Source: Paraburkholderia sediminicola
Lineage (GTDB): Bacteria; Pseudomonadota; Gammaproteobacteria; Burkholderiales; Burkholderiaceae
Direction: 5' to 3'
Length of the DNA stretch: 64,000 bases
Assembly: GCF_902859805.1 (NCBI RefSeq)
Contig: NZ_CADIKC010000009.1
Span: forward strand, 310,001 to 374,000
The translations under genes and the position numbers were made by a program. The notes under the pieces were generated by a model. It saw only the letters and a list, made by a program, of their open reading frames with translations. It did not search any database and was not told the DNA's origin. Below are positions 62,314-64,000 of this stretch, in pieces; position 1 is the first letter of the stretch; each line of letters opens with the position of its first letter.

Positions 62314-63503
62314 GCGGCAACGCAATGCGCATCCTGATCGTGACGCACCAGGTGACGAAAAATGACGGCCAGGGGCGCGTCAACTACGAAATTGCCCGCG
62401 CGGCGCTTGCGGCCGGGCATGAGGTGACGTTGCTCGCGTCGCGGGCTGCGCCGGAGCTGCTGAATCATCCACGCGTGCGGTTCGTGAAGATCGGTGAGAG
62501 CCGGCTGCCGACGCGCCTGATCCAGTATCAGGTTTTCGCGTGGCGTAGCGGTGCGTGGATCCGCGCGCACCGAAAAGCGTTCGATGTGATCCATGTGAAT
62601 GGTTTTATTGCATGGGCGCGCGCCGACGTGAACGCGGTTCACTTCGTACACGACGGCTGGTACCGCTGCGGCTTCTATCCGTTCCGTTTCTTCCATGGCC
62701 CGTATCACGCGTATCAGGTCGTCTACACAAGGCTCAATGCGTGGTGTGAGAAGTGGGCGTTCCGGCATGCCGAGGTCGTCGTGCCGGTGTCGGAGAAAGT
62801 CGGCACTGAGGTGTGCTCGCTCGGTATCGACACAGCGCGGCTTCAGGTGATCTACAACGGCGTCGATACCGATGAATTTGCGCCCGGCGCGTCGCAGCGC
62901 GAGCATTTCGGCTTACCGCAGGCGCCGTTCATGCTGTTGTTCGCCGGCGATCTGCGTGTGTCGCGCAAGAATCTCGACACGGTGTTGCGGGCACTCACCG
63001 CGACACCCACGCATGTGCATCTGGTGGTCGCCGGGATTCTGCGCAACAGTCCGTATCCCGCGCTGGCTGCCTCGCTCGGACTTGAGGAACGTGTGCACTT
63101 TACTGATCTGGTCACGGATATGCCCGCGCTGATGCGTTCGGTCGATGCCTTTGTGTTTCCGTCGCGTTACGAACCAATGGGGCTGGTATTGCTCGAGGCG
63201 CTGGCGGCGGCGTTACCGGTTGTCACCGTACGGACGGCGGGCGGGGCCGAAGTCATTGCAGCCGACTGCGGCATCGTACTCGAGCATCCGGACGATAGCG
63301 TCGCGTTAGCCGCGGCGATCATGCGTCTTGCCGACGATCGCGCGCATGCGCGGCAGATGGGACTCGCCGCGCGCGAACTGGCCAGAACGCTCAGTTGGCA
63401 GGCAATGGCGAGCCGCTACCTGTCACTCTATGAACGGCTCGCCGCACGACGTGCGGTGAGCGCAATGGCGACTCCACGTGCCACGGTATCGGTGGAATCA
63501 TGA
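62310..63503 (+). CDS. Glycosyltransferase family 4
   Basis: GT-B glycosyltransferase of 397 residues. It begins with MRILIVTHQVTKNDGQGRVNYE, has VNGFIAWARADVNAVHFVHDG, and the donor domain with VIYNGVDTDEF, LLFAGDLRVSRKNLDTVL and YEPMGLVLLEALAAALPVV (EX7E). It is tightly coupled to the polymerase gene upstream (4-nt overlap) and to the next glycosyltransferase gene (4-nt overlap), so it belongs to the exopolysaccharide unit. The sugar it transfers is unknown. Confidence 0.88.
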   Translation: MSGNAMRILIVTHQVTKNDGQGRVNYEIARAALAAGHEVTLLASRAAPELLNHPRVRFVKIGESRLPTRLIQYQVFAWRSGAWIRAHRKAFDVIHVNGFIAWARADVNAVHFVHDGWYRCGFYPFRFFHGPYHAYQVVYTRLNAWCEKWAFRHAEVVVPVSEKVGTEVCSLGIDTARLQVIYNGVDTDEFAPGASQREHFGLPQAPFMLLFAGDLRVSRKNLDTVLRALTATPTHVHLVVAGILRNSPYPALAASLGLEERVHFTDLVTDMPALMRSVDAFVFPSRYEPMGLVLLEALAAALPVVTVRTAGGAEVIAADCGIVLEHPDDSVALAAAIMRLADDRAHARQMGLAARELARTLSWQAMASRYLSLYERLAARRAVSAMATPRATVSVES

Positions 63504-64000
63504 GCGCATCGATCGATTCGCTGCAGATCGGCATGCATTGGTTCAACGAACGGCCGGGCGGACTTGACCGCATGTTCCTGGCCTTGATCGAATCTTTGCC
63601 AGCGCAAGGCGTCAGCGTGCGCGGCATGGTTGCCGGCACACCCGGCGTGTTCGAGGCGTCGGGCGGCCGCGTGCACGCTTTCGCACAGGCAAACGCACAA
63701 CTCGGCAGACGTCTGTGGCATGCGCGCGCACAGTCGCAAAAGCTCAGGGACGCGCGCATGCCCGATGTTGTCGCCACGCATTTCGCGCTCTATGCCGCAC
63801 CGACCGCGGGCGTGTTCAGCGGTGTGCCCAGAGTTGTGCATTTTCATGGACCGTGGGCCTCGGAATCCGGAATGGAAGGGCGCGGGCGGCTGTCACGCAT
63901 AACGCGGCATGCGCTGGAGCGCATCGTGTATCGAGGCGGAACGCGTCATATCGTGCTGTCGCATGCGTTCGCTGACATTCTGCGAACCCGCTACGGTGTG
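63500..64000 (+). CDS. Glycosyltransferase family 4, N-terminal part (cut by window end)
   Basis: Open for all 167 codons to the window edge, so the C-terminal donor domain is not visible. The N-terminal GT4-like domain is recognisable: GMHWFNERPGGLDRMFLALI, then PDVVATHFALYAAP, VVHFHGPWASESG and HIVLSHAFADIL. The ATG at 63500 overlaps the previous stop (ATGA). It is the fourth gene of the rightward set GNAT-Wzy-GT4-GT4 in the exopolysaccharide locus. Confidence 0.8.
   Translation, partial: MSASIDSLQIGMHWFNERPGGLDRMFLALIESLPAQGVSVRGMVAGTPGVFEASGGRVHAFAQANAQLGRRLWHARAQSQKLRDARMPDVVATHFALYAAPTAGVFSGVPRVVHFHGPWASESGMEGRGRLSRITRHALERIVYRGGTRHIVLSHAFADILRTRYGV

Noticed and set aside
46139-64000. 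Calling the locus the cepacian (bce) cluster
   Set aside because: The kinase, export and initiating transferase match in type, but no UDP-glucose dehydrogenase, mannose-1-phosphate guanylyltransferase or phosphatase is present in the window, and the carrier-protein genes are not part of the bce set as I know it.
1-64000. CRISPR array or defence system
   Set aside because: No regularly spaced repeats and no cas, restriction or other defence gene except HigBA was found.

Overview
The window looks like part of a chromosome from Burkholderia sensu lato, most likely Paraburkholderia. The evidence is high-GC coding DNA, a Tad pilus locus with a DUF3613 gene, a long-tailed second Hfq, the rnr-rlmB pair close to rpiA, and the Burkholderia-type intergenic repeat near 5.5 kb. 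No rRNA gene, CRISPR array, complete insertion sequence or integrase was seen.

Layout. 0-5.2 kb: the 3' end of a Tad/Flp pilus locus (TadD-like lipoprotein, DUF3613 protein, TadG-like protein, sigma-54 activator) and a DUF2968 protein. 5.2-9.6 kb: an intergenic repeat, small conserved proteins, Hfq2, a small lipoprotein with an ECF sigma/anti-sigma pair, and a secreted His/Gly-rich protein. 9.6-11.7 kb: a vanillyl-alcohol-oxidase-type flavoprotein and a small exported partner. 11.7-22.3 kb: a fatty-acid degradation cluster read leftward (FadE, double-domain FabG, MaoC hydratase, thiolase, FadD, DUF1571) with a TetR regulator that has a perfect palindromic operator. 22.4-26.2 kb: an organic-acid type MFS transporter, a MAPEG protein and a ClC channel.

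26.25-35.83 kb: a block of oxidoreductases, a GST, LysR and TetR regulators and a MaoC protein, bounded by a perfect 46-bp direct repeat. The repeat is the terminator of the adjacent tRNA-Leu(CAG), so this looks like a decayed genomic island. Inside it, two operons share the same promoter-operator architecture and are probably both controlled by the local TetR. Two tRNA-Leu(CAG) genes follow, each with its own promoter and terminator.

36.6-46 kb: rnr, rlmB, rpiA lying between two paralogous glycosyltransferases, a third glycosyltransferase, and a HigBA toxin-antitoxin pair.

46.1-64 kb: an exopolysaccharide locus. A leftward operon carries the initiating undecaprenyl-phosphate transferase, a GT2, the Wza-type export lipoprotein and the Wzc/BceF-type tyrosine kinase, preceded by a Crp/Fnr regulator. 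A second leftward operon encodes a carrier protein, an acyl-CoA-dehydrogenase-like flavoprotein, an amino acid:[carrier protein] ligase, a DUF1839 protein and a GH2 beta-mannosidase-like enzyme. Divergent from it run a GNAT acetyltransferase, a Wzy-like polymerase and two GT4 enzymes, the last cut by the window end. The aminoacyl-carrier-protein operon inside a polysaccharide locus is the least understood and most interesting system here: it could supply an aminoacyl or oxidised aminoacyl group, possibly for decorating the polymer.
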